Source: Caulobacteraceae bacterium
GTDB taxonomy: Bacteria; Pseudomonadota; Alphaproteobacteria; Caulobacterales; Caulobacteraceae
DNA: 64,000 bases
Direction: 5' to 3'
Assembly: GCA_947475845.1 (NCBI GenBank)
Contig: CANJMO010000007.1
Coordinates: forward strand, 1-64,000
In this document: positions 27,482-37,597 of the stretch, piece by piece
Layout: the number at the start of each line of letters is the position of its first letter
Numbering within the stretch: position 1 is the stretch's first letter
Notes under the pieces: model-generated
Told to the model about the DNA's origin: nothing
Seen by the model: only the letters and a program-made list of their open reading frames with translations
Databases searched by the model: none
Program-made: the position numbers and the translations under genes

Positions 27482-28731
27482 GAGCCGACCGATGCCCCCG
27501 AAACGCCCGCCGATGCAAGAGGCAGGGCGCGCAAAGCATCGACGCAATGGAGCAGGCTCATCGGACCGCCGAAGGCGCCGGCCTTGGTCACCACCGGCAG
27601 TGTGCGGCCGTCCAGGCTGGACAGGGGGATGCCGGGCTCGACCTCATGCTCCACCCGCATACTGTGGACACCGGCCGCTTCCAGCACGGACCGGGCGGTC
27701 TCGCCGCCCGTCGCCACCAGGGCGCCGAACCGCGCCAACTGGGGCCCGATCAGCAAGCCGAGCGCCGCTGCCAGCCGCGGGCCGTTGACAGGATCGAACG
27801 GTGCGTCCGGATCGATGGCGGCGACCACCACATCCTTGCCCGGCTTGCCGCACGCCGCCACCAGGCTTCGGGAGGCTGGACGCCAACCTGGAGAGCCAGG
27901 CCCGTCCAGCAATACCTGGGGCGCGATGCGGACCAGGATCGCGCCGGGATCGCCCCGCAGCGCATCCAGTTGATCGCGCGACACGCTGGAGGCCGAGCCG
28001 ACCACAACCAGCACGGGACCCGGCCCGCGCGCCGGCGATGGCGCGGCAGTGGCGGCGCCCGGCGCCAGGGCGGCGGCCAGCGGAATGGCGAGGCCGCCCG
28101 ATCCAGCCCAGACCACGCCTGTCATGCCCAGACCCGCGGCGGCGATGGCGGTCATGTCGGCCTCACTCTCGGCGTCGCAAATCAAAGCGCGGGCGCCGGC
28201 ATCGATCGCCTTGGCCAGCGCCGAAGGCAGGTCGCCGCGAACCTCGGCGAGCGCGACATGGGCCTTCGCCAGGCCCACGCCGCTCAGCATGGCGCCAAGG
28301 TCGGGCGCTCCATGCCCGTCATGGCTCCAGATTTCAGTCTGGTTCAGCGGGACGCCGCGGACGTAGACTTGCCCGCCTGTCATCGTGCGGCCCATGGCTG
28401 GATAGGCGGGGCAGACGATGGCGATGCTCCCCTCCCCGGCGATCTCCAACGTCGCCGCCAGTTCGACGCCGATGTGGCCGCGCAAGGTGGAGTCGATCTT
28501 GCGGTAGAGCAGACCCGCACCGATCAGGCCTCGGGCGGCCAGGGTCGCCTGGCGCGCCTCCGTCGGGGTCCGGTGGCGGCTGTCGAGATCGATGGCCCGC
28601 GCCCCGAGCGCAGCCTGGGTCTTGCCGATGTCGAGACAGACCCGCGCCCGCAATCCCGCCCGCACGCAGGCCACCGCGCAATCAGCGGCGCCCGACAGGT
28701 CGTCGGCCAGGATCAGTATCTTGCCAGTCAA
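27478..28731 (-). CDS. dtnK: Four-carbon acid sugar kinase (DUF1537, DtnK/OtnK-like)
   Basis: 417 residues, the usual size, with a TTG start. The N-terminal half carries ILILADDLSGAADCAVACVR (substrate-binding DDxxGA) and YRKIDSTLRGHIGVELAA. The C-terminal half carries the nucleotide-binding region VVVGSASSVSRDQLDAL and LVATGGETARSVLEAAGV. The enzyme phosphorylates a four-carbon acid sugar (D-threonate, D-erythronate or 3-dehydro forms) with ATP. It sits between a KdgT-type permease and PdxA2 with four-base or very short junctions, so it forms one operon with them. Confidence 0.88.
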   Translation of the reverse strand: MTGKILILADDLSGAADCAVACVRAGLRARVCLDIGKTQAALGARAIDLDSRHRTPTEARQATLAARGLIGAGLLYRKIDSTLRGHIGVELAATLEIAGEGSIAIVCPAYPAMGRTMTGGQVYVRGVPLNQTEIWSHDGHGAPDLGAMLSGVGLAKAHVALAEVRGDLPSALAKAIDAGARALICDAESEADMTAIAAAGLGMTGVVWAGSGGLAIPLAAALAPGAATAAPSPARGPGPVLVVVGSASSVSRDQLDALRGDPGAILVRIAPQVLLDGPGSPGWRPASRSLVAACGKPGKDVVVAAIDPDAPFDPVNGPRLAAALGLLIGPQLARFGALVATGGETARSVLEAAGVHSMRVEHEVEPGIPLSSLDGRTLPVVTKAGAFGGPMSLLHCVDALRALPLASAGVSGASVGS

Positions 28732-28744
28732 GCGGGGCCAGCCA

Positions 28745-29791
28745 TCAGCCGGCTTTTACAGGCTCCGCGTCGGACGCCACAACCGTCTCGTCCGTGTCGC
28801 TGCAATGGGAAAAGTCGGCCATGACCGGATCGGCCACTTCCTTGATGCCGACCCTGCCCGCCCACCAGGCTGTGACCAGCGGGGTGCAGATGGCGGTGAC
28901 GATGATTGAGGCCACCACCATCACCGTCGCGCTCTTGGCGGCCTCTTCGTAGACCGGATTGGCCAAGGCCACGAGCGACGGCACCACCGCGGCGGTGCCC
29001 GCGGTCGAGGCGGCGGCGATACCGGCCAGCCCTGTGCCGCCGGTAAGCTTGTCGCAGATCATCAGCACAGGCCCGCTGAAACCGATCACCAGGACGCCGA
29101 GCAGAACGCCAGTGACCCCGGCCTCGACAACGTGGTGCAGGTCGAGGGTGTTGCCGAGACCGAAGGCGAAGAATGGGATCATGATCGGGATGGCGGGCTT
29201 CAGGAAATCGCGCATTTCATGGTCGAGGTTGCCGACCAGCATGCCCACCAACAGCGGAAGCAGCGCGCCCACCAGCACCGGCCAGGGGAAGGCCGACAGC
29301 CCGGCCACGCCCAGGGTGATCATGGTCAGGAACGGCCCAGCCTCGATGCTCATCACCGAGTAGGCGGCGGCGTCCTGCGGCCGGCCATAGCGGCCCATGA
29401 GGGCCATGTAGAGGCCCCCGTTGGTGTCGTTGATCGCCGCGACCACGGCCAGGGTCGATAGCCCCGCGAACATGCCCGAACGGATCGGCGTTTCGCTGAG
29501 GCCGAAGACGTGGCTCATGCCCAGACCGCAGATAATGCCGACCAGCATCTTGCCGGCCAGCAGGGCTCCGCCCTTTTTCAGAATGTAGGGCGTGGTGCGC
29601 ACGTCGATCGAGGCGCCCATGCAGAAGTAGAACACCGCCAGCACCGGCAGGGAGCCGGTCATCAGGGCGTTGGTGAAGGAGCCGAAGAACTTGCCGGCGC
29701 CGGGCGTGAAAGTCGCCACCAGAGCCCCGAGCAGGAGCGGCACCAGCATCATGCCGCCCGGAACACGCTCTATGGCGCTTTTGATTTTCAT
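28745..29791 (-). CDS. kdgT: 2-keto-3-deoxygluconate permease family transporter
   Basis: 348 residues from the ATG of [18 protein letters not shown], which aligns with the usual KdgT start; an ATG three codons earlier is also possible. It has about ten hydrophobic helices with family stretches [52 protein letters not shown] and [16 protein letters not shown]. KdgT proteins import 2-keto-3-deoxygluconate by proton symport. Beside dtnK and pdxA2 the likely cargo here is a four-carbon or similar sugar acid. The C-terminal tail after the last helix is long and acidic. Confidence 0.88.
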   Translation of the reverse strand: MKIKSAIERVPGGMMLVPLLLGALVATFTPGAGKFFGSFTNALMTGSLPVLAVFYFCMGASIDVRTTPYILKKGGALLAGKMLVGIICGLGMSHVFGLSETPIRSGMFAGLSTLAVVAAINDTNGGLYMALMGRYGRPQDAAAYSVMSIEAGPFLTMITLGVAGLSAFPWPVLVGALLPLLVGMLVGNLDHEMRDFLKPAIPIMIPFFAFGLGNTLDLHHVVEAGVTGVLLGVLVIGFSGPVLMICDKLTGGTGLAGIAAASTAGTAAVVPSLVALANPVYEEAAKSATVMVVASIIVTAICTPLVTAWWAGRVGIKEVADPVMADFSHCSDTDETVVASDAEPVKAG

Positions 29792-29847
29792 TCGTCCCAT
29801 GGGTTGGGATTTATAACGGCGCGCGCGGCCAGCGCCACGGGATAGTT

Positions 29848-31122
29848 TCAGGCCGCGTTGCGCTTGAGCGTGAACAGCGCCAACAGGCTGATCACCGCCG
29901 TCGCGCTCAGGTACAGGCCGACCGAGCCGAGCCCGGCGTGGGCCGCCAGGTAGGTGGTGGCGAAGGGAGTCAGCCCGCCGCCAATGATGCCGCCGATGTT
30001 GAAGGCCATCGAGGCACCGGTGTAGCGCACCAGCGGCGGGAACAGGCCCGGCAAGAACGCGCCCAAGGGTCCGTAGATGAAGCCCATCATCAGCAAGGTC
30101 AGGGCCAGGAAACCCCAGATCAGCCACAGCGAGCCCGAGCCCATCATCGGCTGCAGCACGAGGCCGGCGGCGGCGGTCATCACGCAGCCCCACATCAGCA
30201 CCTTGCGCGGCGTCGTCTTGTCCGACCAGTAGCCGGCGATGATGATCCCCGCGGCCATGAAACCGATCGCGCCAAGCTGCACGCCGAGGAACACCTCGCG
30301 GCTGTAATGCAGGGCGCCGGTGCCGTAACCGAGCGCGAAGGCGGTCGCCAGGTAGAAGTTGGCGAAGGTGGCGACCACGGCGAAGGTGCCGCCGATAACC
30401 TGCAGCGGGTATTTGGTCATGACCTCCACCAGTGGCGCTTTGTGCGGCGGGGCGTCGGCCATGGCCTTGGCGAAGGCCGGGGTCTCGGTGAGCTTCAGGC
30501 GCGCCCACAGGCCCACGGCGACCAGCAGACTGGAGGCGATGAACGGCAGCCGCCAGCCCCAGGCCTTGAACTGGTCAGGGGTCAGCAGCACGCCCAGCAG
30601 CAAGAACAGGCCGTTGGCGGCGATGAAGCCGACCGGGGCGCCCAATTGCGGGAACATGCCGAAACGGGCGCGATATCCAGGCGGTGCGTTTTCCACGGCC
30701 AGAAGTGTGGCCCCGCCCCATTCGCCGCCGAGGCCAAAGCCCTGGCCGAAGCGCAGCACGCACAGCAGCGCCGGCGCCAGCCATCCGGCCATGGCGTAGG
30801 TCGGCAGGAAGCCGATGGCCACGGTCGAGGCACCCATCAGCATCAGCGAGGCCACCAGGGTCGATTTGCGCCCGATCCGGTCGCCGAAGTGGCCGAACAC
30901 ACTGGCGCCCAACGGCCGGGCGATGAAGGCGATGGAGAAGGTGGCGTAGGCCGACAGTAGCTGGGCCGATGGCGAGGCCGCCGGAAAGAACAGCGGCCCG
31001 AACACCAGGGAGGCGGCTGTGGCGTAGATGTAGAAGTCGTAGAACTCCACGGCCGTGCCTACCAGACTGGCGGCCAGGATGCGCCGGTGGCTCGGTGACG
31101 CGGCGTCGGTCTTCTTCAGCAT
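29848..31122 (-). CDS. MFS metabolite:H+ symporter (MHS/ShiA-ProP family)
   Basis: 424 residues from the ATG preceded by GGGGGAAGC. Twelve helices are predicted. The MHS signature appears as [23 protein letters not shown] in TM1, then [22 protein letters not shown] (motif A) and [19 protein letters not shown] in TM4, which is diagnostic for importers of organic acids and zwitterions. It probably brings in a carboxylate. It precedes kdgT on the same strand by 56 bases, giving this sugar-acid locus two unrelated transporters. Confidence 0.9.
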   Translation of the reverse strand: MLKKTDAASPSHRRILAASLVGTAVEFYDFYIYATAASLVFGPLFFPAASPSAQLLSAYATFSIAFIARPLGASVFGHFGDRIGRKSTLVASLMLMGASTVAIGFLPTYAMAGWLAPALLCVLRFGQGFGLGGEWGGATLLAVENAPPGYRARFGMFPQLGAPVGFIAANGLFLLLGVLLTPDQFKAWGWRLPFIASSLLVAVGLWARLKLTETPAFAKAMADAPPHKAPLVEVMTKYPLQVIGGTFAVVATFANFYLATAFALGYGTGALHYSREVFLGVQLGAIGFMAAGIIIAGYWSDKTTPRKVLMWGCVMTAAAGLVLQPMMGSGSLWLIWGFLALTLLMMGFIYGPLGAFLPGLFPPLVRYTGASMAFNIGGIIGGGLTPFATTYLAAHAGLGSVGLYLSATAVISLLALFTLKRNAA

Positions 31123-31187
31123 GTCGCTTCCCCCCGCAGGCAGGGCTAGGCCCTGGGCGGCGGGCTGGTCAAGCGTCAAGCGTCAGC

Positions 31188-34100
31188 CTAGCCGTCGCCG
31201 ATGGTCACCTCATGGGCCGCGGCGGGCGCCGCCGGACGATGCCTGGCGGCGCGGTGAGCGACGTCGTCAGCCCCGAAATGCCGGCGCAAGCGGTCGAGGT
31301 AGACGTAGATGACCGGGGTCGAGAACAGGGTCAGGGCCTGCGACACGATCAGCCCGCCGACGATGGCCCAGCCGAGCGGGTGGCGGAATTCCGAGCCGGT
31401 GCCCTGCCCCAGGATCATCGGCACCCCGCCGAGGAAGGCGCAGGCGGTTGTCATCAGGATCGGCCGCAGCCGCTGGTGCGAAGCCTGCACCACCGCCTCT
31501 TCCGGCCCCATGCCTTCTTCGCGCTCCAGCTTAAGCGCCACATCGACGATCATGATGCCGTTCTTCTTGACGATCCCGATCAGCAGAATGATGGCGATGA
31601 TGCCTATCACATTGAGGTCCTGACCCGACAACCGCAGGGCCAGCAGCGCCCCGACGCCGGCAGACGGCAGGGTCGACAGGATCGTCAGCGGGTGGATGTA
31701 GCTCTCATAGAGCACCCCCAAGATGATGTAGACCGACAGCAGCGCCGCCAGGATCAGCACCGGCATGGTCGACAGGCTCTCCTGGAACGCCTGGGCCGTA
31801 CCGGCGAACGAAGCCACGAGGCTCTCCGGCGCGCCGAGTTCCGCCTTGGCCTGTTCGATCGCCTTGGTCGCCTCGCCCAGCGGCACTCCGGGCGACAGGT
31901 TGAACGACAGGGTCGCGGCCGGCAGCTGACCCTGGTGGCTGATGGCGGTCTGACGGGTCTTGGAGGTATCGACCTTGACCAGCAGAGACAGGGGCACCGG
32001 CTTTCCGGTGCGCGGCGAGTTGATGAAGATGTGGTTGAACAGTTCGGACGAGCCCTGCATCTCGGGCATCCCCTCCAGCACCACATGATAGGCGTTCAGC
32101 TGGGTGAAGTACTGCGCCACCTGCCGTTGGCCGACCTGATTGTAGATGGCCGCGTCGATGTCGGTGGGCGAGATGCCGAAGCGTCCGGCGGCGTCGCGGT
32201 CGATGGTCAGGCTGACCGTGCCGGCGTTGGATTGCTGGTCGGAATTGACGTCCTTCAGTTGCGGCAGCTTCTGCATCACCTCCAGCACGCGGGGCGCCCA
32301 GGCGTTCAGCTCGTCGAGGTCGGCGTCGGACAGTGTGTATTGGAACTGAGCCCGGCCGCCGCGGCCGCCGATGTTGATGTCCTGCTGCGCCTGCAACACG
32401 ATCTGGGCGCCGATCACCCTGGACAACTGGGGCCGCAGACGAGTGATGATCTGATCGGGGCTCGACCGACGGCCATGCTCGCGCGAGCGCAGGCCAATCT
32501 GCAGCAGCGAGCTGGAGAGATTGTTGCTGTTGATGTTGTAGCCGACCTCGTCGACGTCCGGATCCTTGGCGATGATCTGCGCCGCCTCCATGGTCTTGGC
32601 GTTGGCGCGGGCGAAGGAGGCGTCCTGGTTGGTGATCACCGATCCCTGCAAGAAGCCGGTGTCCTGCTGGGGGAAGAAGCCGGTCTTGGCCGTGGCGTAG
32701 AGAAATACCGACAGCAGCATGGTGGCCAGGAACACGACCATGGTCATGACCTTGTGCCGCATGACCACCTCGAGCCAGCGGGCATAGCCGCGCTCAAGAT
32801 TGTGGAAGCCGGTCTCCAGCCACTTCAGGATCGGGTTCTTGAGCGGCTCGGGCGCCTTGAGGAACTTGGCGCACAGCATTGGGGTGAAGGTCAGCGACAG
32901 GCACACCGACAGCACCACCGCGGCGCTGAGGGTCAAGGCGAACTCTCGCATCAGCCGGCCGACGACACCGCCCATGAACATGAGCGGGGCGAACACCGCG
33001 ATCAGTGAAATGGCGATGGTCAGGATGGTGAAGCCGATCTCGCCGGCCCCGTTCAGGGCCGCCTGGAACGGCTTCTCGCCGTGCTCGATGCGCCGCCAGA
33101 TCGCCTCGACCATGACGATGGCGTCATCGACCACGAAACCCACGGCGATGGTCATGGCCATCAGGGACAGGTTGTCGAGGCTGAATCCTGCCGGAAGCAT
33201 CACGGCCGAAGTGGCCAGCAAGGACAGCGGAATCACAGCACTGGGGATCAGGGTGGCGCGGACGTTCCTCAGGAACAGGAAGATCACCCCGACCACCAGG
33301 GCGATGGTGATCAGCAGCGTGATCTGCACATCCTTCACCGAGGCGCGGATGGTCTGAGATTTGTCCTGGATGATCTCGAGGCTGATGCTCGACGGGATGT
33401 TGGCGCGCACCGCCGGCAGGGCCGCTTTGACCTTTTCGATGGTGGCGAAGACGTTGGAACCCGGCGCCTTGATGATCGCCATGGAGATGTTGGGGCCCGT
33501 CTTCAGGGCCGGATTGGTATTGGCCGCGCCCGGCAGATTATAGCCTGCGCCGAGCATGTTCTCGGGTCCGCGCACCGCCTGACCGAGGTCGCGCACGCGC
33601 ACCGGGGCGCCGTTCTTGTAGGCGACAATCAGATTGTTCCAGGTCTCCAAATCCAGCGCCTGATCGTTGGCGTAGATGGTCAGGTTGCGGTCGGTCCCGG
33701 TCAGTTGGCCCTTGGGCGCATTGACCGTATTGGCGCCGATGGACGCACGGATCGCCTCAAGCTGCAGGCCCAGCGCCGCCACCCGGCGCGGGTCGAGCTG
33801 GATGCGGATCGAGGGCTTGCGCGGCGCGAACAGGCCGACCTGACCCACCCCATCGATGCGCGACAGGGTTTGGGCGACAATGTTGTCGGCATAGTCGCTG
33901 ACGGTGGTGATCGGCACGCTGTCCGAGCGCATCGACAGCACGATCAGCGGCTGGTCCGCCGGGTTGACCTTGCGGATGTTCGGCGGCGACGGAAGGTTGG
34001 TGGGTAGCTGGCCGCCGGCGGCGGTGACGGCGGCCTGCACGTCCTGGGCGGCAGCGTCGATGTCGCGGCTCAGTTCGAACTGCAGCACCACCTGGGCTTG

Positions 34101-34361
34101 GCCCAGCGTGCTGGTCGAGGTCAGCTGGGTCACGCCCGGGATCAGCGACAGCTGCCGCTCCAGCGGTGTGGCCACATTGGAGGCCATGGTCTCGGGGCTG
34201 GCGCCGGGCAGGCCCGCGCTGACCTGGATCGTCGGGAAGTCCACCTGCGGCAGGGCCGACACCGGCAGTTGGAAATAGCAGACCAGACCGATCGCCAGGA
34301 ACGCCGCCGCGATCAGCGAGGTGGCCACGGGACGCTTGATGAACGGACTCGATATGCTCAC
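31188..34361 (-). CDS. RND efflux inner-membrane pump, second copy (MdtC-like)
   Basis: About 1057 residues from a GTG reached after AGGAGGGGA; this start gives the same MSISSPFIKRPVATSLIAAA as the upstream paralogue. RND marks are QLPVSALPQVDFPTIQVSA, the TM4 region VGFVVDDAIVMVEAIWRRIE (relay Asp pair), LTFTPMLCAKFLKAPEP and RPILMTTACAFLGGVPMILG. It is very similar throughout to the gene at 34376, so they arose by tandem duplication and probably assemble as a heterotrimer, like MdtB/MdtC. It is translationally coupled: the upstream TGA lies inside its ribosome-site region. It probably exports drugs or bile-salt-like compounds with a TolC-type outer-membrane partner not in the window. Confidence 0.92.
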   Translation of the reverse strand: MSISSPFIKRPVATSLIAAAFLAIGLVCYFQLPVSALPQVDFPTIQVSAGLPGASPETMASNVATPLERQLSLIPGVTQLTSTSTLGQAQVVLQFELSRDIDAAAQDVQAAVTAAGGQLPTNLPSPPNIRKVNPADQPLIVLSMRSDSVPITTVSDYADNIVAQTLSRIDGVGQVGLFAPRKPSIRIQLDPRRVAALGLQLEAIRASIGANTVNAPKGQLTGTDRNLTIYANDQALDLETWNNLIVAYKNGAPVRVRDLGQAVRGPENMLGAGYNLPGAANTNPALKTGPNISMAIIKAPGSNVFATIEKVKAALPAVRANIPSSISLEIIQDKSQTIRASVKDVQITLLITIALVVGVIFLFLRNVRATLIPSAVIPLSLLATSAVMLPAGFSLDNLSLMAMTIAVGFVVDDAIVMVEAIWRRIEHGEKPFQAALNGAGEIGFTILTIAISLIAVFAPLMFMGGVVGRLMREFALTLSAAVVLSVCLSLTFTPMLCAKFLKAPEPLKNPILKWLETGFHNLERGYARWLEVVMRHKVMTMVVFLATMLLSVFLYATAKTGFFPQQDTGFLQGSVITNQDASFARANAKTMEAAQIIAKDPDVDEVGYNINSNNLSSSLLQIGLRSREHGRRSSPDQIITRLRPQLSRVIGAQIVLQAQQDINIGGRGGRAQFQYTLSDADLDELNAWAPRVLEVMQKLPQLKDVNSDQQSNAGTVSLTIDRDAAGRFGISPTDIDAAIYNQVGQRQVAQYFTQLNAYHVVLEGMPEMQGSSELFNHIFINSPRTGKPVPLSLLVKVDTSKTRQTAISHQGQLPAATLSFNLSPGVPLGEATKAIEQAKAELGAPESLVASFAGTAQAFQESLSTMPVLILAALLSVYIILGVLYESYIHPLTILSTLPSAGVGALLALRLSGQDLNVIGIIAIILLIGIVKKNGIMIVDVALKLEREEGMGPEEAVVQASHQRLRPILMTTACAFLGGVPMILGQGTGSEFRHPLGWAIVGGLIVSQALTLFSTPVIYVYLDRLRRHFGADDVAHRAARHRPAAPAAAHEVTIGDG

Positions 34362-34375
34362 AGCGTCTCCCCTCC

Positions 34376-37300
34376 TCATAAACGGCGAACGGCGTTCGCG
34401 CCGTTAAGCCGACAGTTGGATTGCCCGTCGCCGATGGTCAACTCTTTCGCGACCACGGGGGCCGTAGGACTGCCGCCTTTGAGCGCGAAAGGCTGCTTGC
34501 CCTCCTCGGCGCCGAAGTAACGGCGCATGCGGTCGAGATAGACGTAGACCACCGGCGTCGAGAACAGGGTCAGGGCCTGGGAAACGATCAAGCCCCCGAC
34601 GATGGCCCAGCCGAGCGGATGGCGGAATTCCGACCCCGTGCCCTGTCCCAGGATCATCGGCACCCCGCCGAGGAAGGCGCAGGCCGTGGTCATCAGGATC
34701 GGCCGCAGCCGCTGATGTGAGGCCTGGATTACGGCCTCTTCAGGGCCCATGCCCTCCTCACGCTCCAGCTTGAGCGCGACATCCACGATCATGATCCCGT
34801 TCTTCTTGACGATCCCGATCAGCAGAATGATGGCGATGATGCCGATGACATTGAGGTCCTGACCAGAAAGCCTCAGCGCCAGCAGGGCGCCGACGCCGGC
34901 GGACGGCAGGGTCGATAGGATCGTCAGGGGGTGGATGTAGCTCTCATAGAGCACCCCCAGGATAATGTAGACCGACAGCAAGGCCGCCAGGATCAGCACC
35001 GGCATGGTGGAGAGCGACTCCTGGAACGCCTGGGCCGTGCCCTGGAACGCCCCGACCAGGCTCTCCGGCGCGCCGAGCTCGGCCTTGGCCTGCTCGATCG
35101 CCTTGGTCGCCTCGCCGAGGGAGACGCCGGGCGTCATGTTGAACGACAGGGTCGCGGCGGGCAGCTGGCCCTGGTGGCTGATGGTCACCTGGCGGGTCTT
35201 GGACGTGTCGACTTTGACCAGCATCGACAACGGCACGGGTTTGCCCGTGCGCGGCGAGTTGAGGAAGATCGAGTTGAACAGGTCCGGTGAGGACTGCAGT
35301 TCGGGCGGCCCCTCCAGGATCACATGGTAGCTGTTGAGCTGGGTGAAGTACTGCGCCACCTGGCGCTGGCCGACCTGGTTGTAGATCGCCGAGTCGATAT
35401 CGGCGGGCGAGATACCGAAGCGTCCGGCGGCGTCGCGATCGATGGTCAGGGTCGCCGACGAAGCGTTGGACTGCTGGTCGGAGTTGACGTCTTTCAACTG
35501 CGACAGCTTCTGCATGGCCTCCAGCAGGCGCGGCGCCCAATCGTTGAGCTCGTCCAGATCGGCGTCCGACAGGGTGTACTGATAAAGCGCGCGGCCGCCG
35601 CGGCCGATGTTGATGTCCTGCTGGGCTTGCAGAATGACCTGGGCGCCGATCACCCGGGCCAGCTTGGGCCGCAGGCGCGCGATGATCTCCTCCGGACTGG
35701 ACCGGCGACCTTCCTCGCGCGAGCGCAGGGCGATGTTGATGTTGGCGTTGGACAGGTTGTTGCCGCCGATGTTGTAGCCGGCCTCGGCCACGTCGGGGTC
35801 TTCGGCGATGATGCGCGACACCTGCTGCGCCTTGGCGTCGGTGCGGGGGTAGGAGGAATCCTGGTTGGTGATCACCGTGGCTTGCATGAAGCCGGTGTCC
35901 TGCTGTGGGAAGAAGCCGGTCTGAGCGGTGGCGTAGAGCACCACCGACAGGACAGCCGTGGCGACGAACACGACCATGGTTACGATCTTGTGCCGCATGA
36001 CCACCTCGAGCCAGCGGGCGTAGCCACGTTCCATGTTGTGGAAGCCGCGCTCCAGCCCCTTCATGATCGGGTTACGCAGCGGCTCCGGCGCCTTGAGGAA
36101 CTTGGCGCACAGCATCGGGGTGAAGGTCAGCGACAGGCATACCGACAGCACCACGGCGGCGCTCAGGGTCAGGGCGAACTCGCGCATCAGCCGGCCGACC
36201 ACGCCGCCCATGAACATCAGCGGCGTGAACACCGCGATCAGGGAAATGGCGATAGTGAGGATGGTGAAGCCGATCTCCGAGGCGCCGTTCAAGGCCGCCT
36301 GGAACGGCTTCTCGCCGTGTTCGATCCGCCGCCAGATCGCCTCGACCATGACGATGGCGTCGTCGACCACGAAGCCGACGGCGATGGTCATCGCCATCAG
36401 GGACAGGTTGTCCAGGCTGAAACCCGCCGGCAGCATCACCGCCGCGGTCGCCAGCAAGGACAGCGGGATCACCGCGCTGGGGATGATGGTGGCCCGGACG
36501 TTGCGCAGGAACAGGAAGATCACCCCGACCACCAGGGCGATGGTGATCAGCAGCGTGATCTGCACGTCTTTTACCGAGGCGCGGATAGTCTGGGATTTGT
36601 CCTGAATGATGTCCAGCGTGATGCTCGAAGGAATATTGGCCTCGGTCATCGGCAGCGCCTTCTTCACGCGCTCGATGGTGCTGAACACATTCGCGCCCGG
36701 CGCCTTGATCACCGCCATGGAGACGTTGGGGCCGGCCTTCAGGCGCGGGTTGGTGTTGCCGCCGCCGGGAAAGTTATAGCCGCCGCCCTGGATGTTCTCG
36801 GCCGCCTGCACGGCCTTGCCGACGTCCTTTACCCGGATCGGGGCGCCGTTCTTGTAGCCGACGATCAGATTGCTCCAGGTGTCGAGATCCAGCGCCTGAT
36901 CATTGGCATAGATGGTCAGGTTGCGGTCGTTCCCGGTCAGCTGACCCTTGGGCGCATTGACCGTGTTGTTGGTGATGGCGGTGCGGATGCTTTCCAGCTG
37001 CAGACCGAGGGAGGCGGCCTTGCGCGGATCGATCTGAATGCGGATCGACGGCTTGCGCGGCGCGAACAGGTTGACCTGGCCGACGCCGTCGATGCGCGAA
37101 ATGCTCTGGCTGACGATGTTGTCGGCATAGTCGCTGACCGTGGTCATCGGCAGGGTGTCGGAGCGCATCGACAGGATCAGGATCGGCTGGTCGGCCGGGT
37201 TGACCTTACGGATGTTGGGCGGCGACGGCAGGTTGGTGGGCAGTTGCCCCCCAGCGGCAGTCACGGCCGCCTGCACGTCCTGGGCGGCGGCGTCGATGTT

Positions 37301-37597
37301 TCGGGTCAGCTCGAACTGCAGCAGCACCTGAGCCTGGCCGAGGTTGCTCTGCGACGTCAGCTGGGTCACGCCGGGGATCAGCGACAGCTGCCGCTCGAGC
37401 GGCGTGGCCACGTTGGAAGCCATGGTCTCGGGACTGGCGCCGGGCAGATTGGCGCTGACCTGCAGGGTCGGTGAATCGACCTGCGGCAGGGCCGACACCG
37501 GCAGTTGAAAATAGCAGACGACGCCAACCAGAAGGAACGCGGCCGCGATCAGCGAAGTCGCGACGGGCCGCTTGATAAATGGACTGGAGATACTCAT
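34376..37597 (-). CDS. RND efflux inner-membrane pump, first copy (MdtB-like)
   Basis: 1073 residues, full RND length. The ATG overlaps the adaptor stop as ATGA. Motifs match those of the following paralogue: VGFVVDDAIVMVEAIWRRIE in TM4, GGVVGRLMREFALTLSAAVV, SVYIILGVLYESYIHPLTIL and IGIVKKNGIMIVDVALKLER. Differences from the second copy lie mainly in the periplasmic porter loops (for example GYNIGGNNLSNANINIALRS here against GYNINSNNLSSSLLQIGLRS there), where substrates bind. It forms the adaptor-pump-pump operon typical of mdtABC. Confidence 0.92.
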   Translation of the reverse strand: MSISSPFIKRPVATSLIAAAFLLVGVVCYFQLPVSALPQVDSPTLQVSANLPGASPETMASNVATPLERQLSLIPGVTQLTSQSNLGQAQVLLQFELTRNIDAAAQDVQAAVTAAGGQLPTNLPSPPNIRKVNPADQPILILSMRSDTLPMTTVSDYADNIVSQSISRIDGVGQVNLFAPRKPSIRIQIDPRKAASLGLQLESIRTAITNNTVNAPKGQLTGNDRNLTIYANDQALDLDTWSNLIVGYKNGAPIRVKDVGKAVQAAENIQGGGYNFPGGGNTNPRLKAGPNVSMAVIKAPGANVFSTIERVKKALPMTEANIPSSITLDIIQDKSQTIRASVKDVQITLLITIALVVGVIFLFLRNVRATIIPSAVIPLSLLATAAVMLPAGFSLDNLSLMAMTIAVGFVVDDAIVMVEAIWRRIEHGEKPFQAALNGASEIGFTILTIAISLIAVFTPLMFMGGVVGRLMREFALTLSAAVVLSVCLSLTFTPMLCAKFLKAPEPLRNPIMKGLERGFHNMERGYARWLEVVMRHKIVTMVVFVATAVLSVVLYATAQTGFFPQQDTGFMQATVITNQDSSYPRTDAKAQQVSRIIAEDPDVAEAGYNIGGNNLSNANINIALRSREEGRRSSPEEIIARLRPKLARVIGAQVILQAQQDINIGRGGRALYQYTLSDADLDELNDWAPRLLEAMQKLSQLKDVNSDQQSNASSATLTIDRDAAGRFGISPADIDSAIYNQVGQRQVAQYFTQLNSYHVILEGPPELQSSPDLFNSIFLNSPRTGKPVPLSMLVKVDTSKTRQVTISHQGQLPAATLSFNMTPGVSLGEATKAIEQAKAELGAPESLVGAFQGTAQAFQESLSTMPVLILAALLSVYIILGVLYESYIHPLTILSTLPSAGVGALLALRLSGQDLNVIGIIAIILLIGIVKKNGIMIVDVALKLEREEGMGPEEAVIQASHQRLRPILMTTACAFLGGVPMILGQGTGSEFRHPLGWAIVGGLIVSQALTLFSTPVVYVYLDRMRRYFGAEEGKQPFALKGGSPTAPVVAKELTIGDGQSNCRLNGANAVRRL

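Noticed and set aside
31188-37474. Long open frames on the plus strand opposite the RND pumps and the helicase
   Set aside because: They follow the GC-rich third positions of the real genes, have low-complexity His/Arg/Gly-rich products, no ribosome sites and no family signatures.
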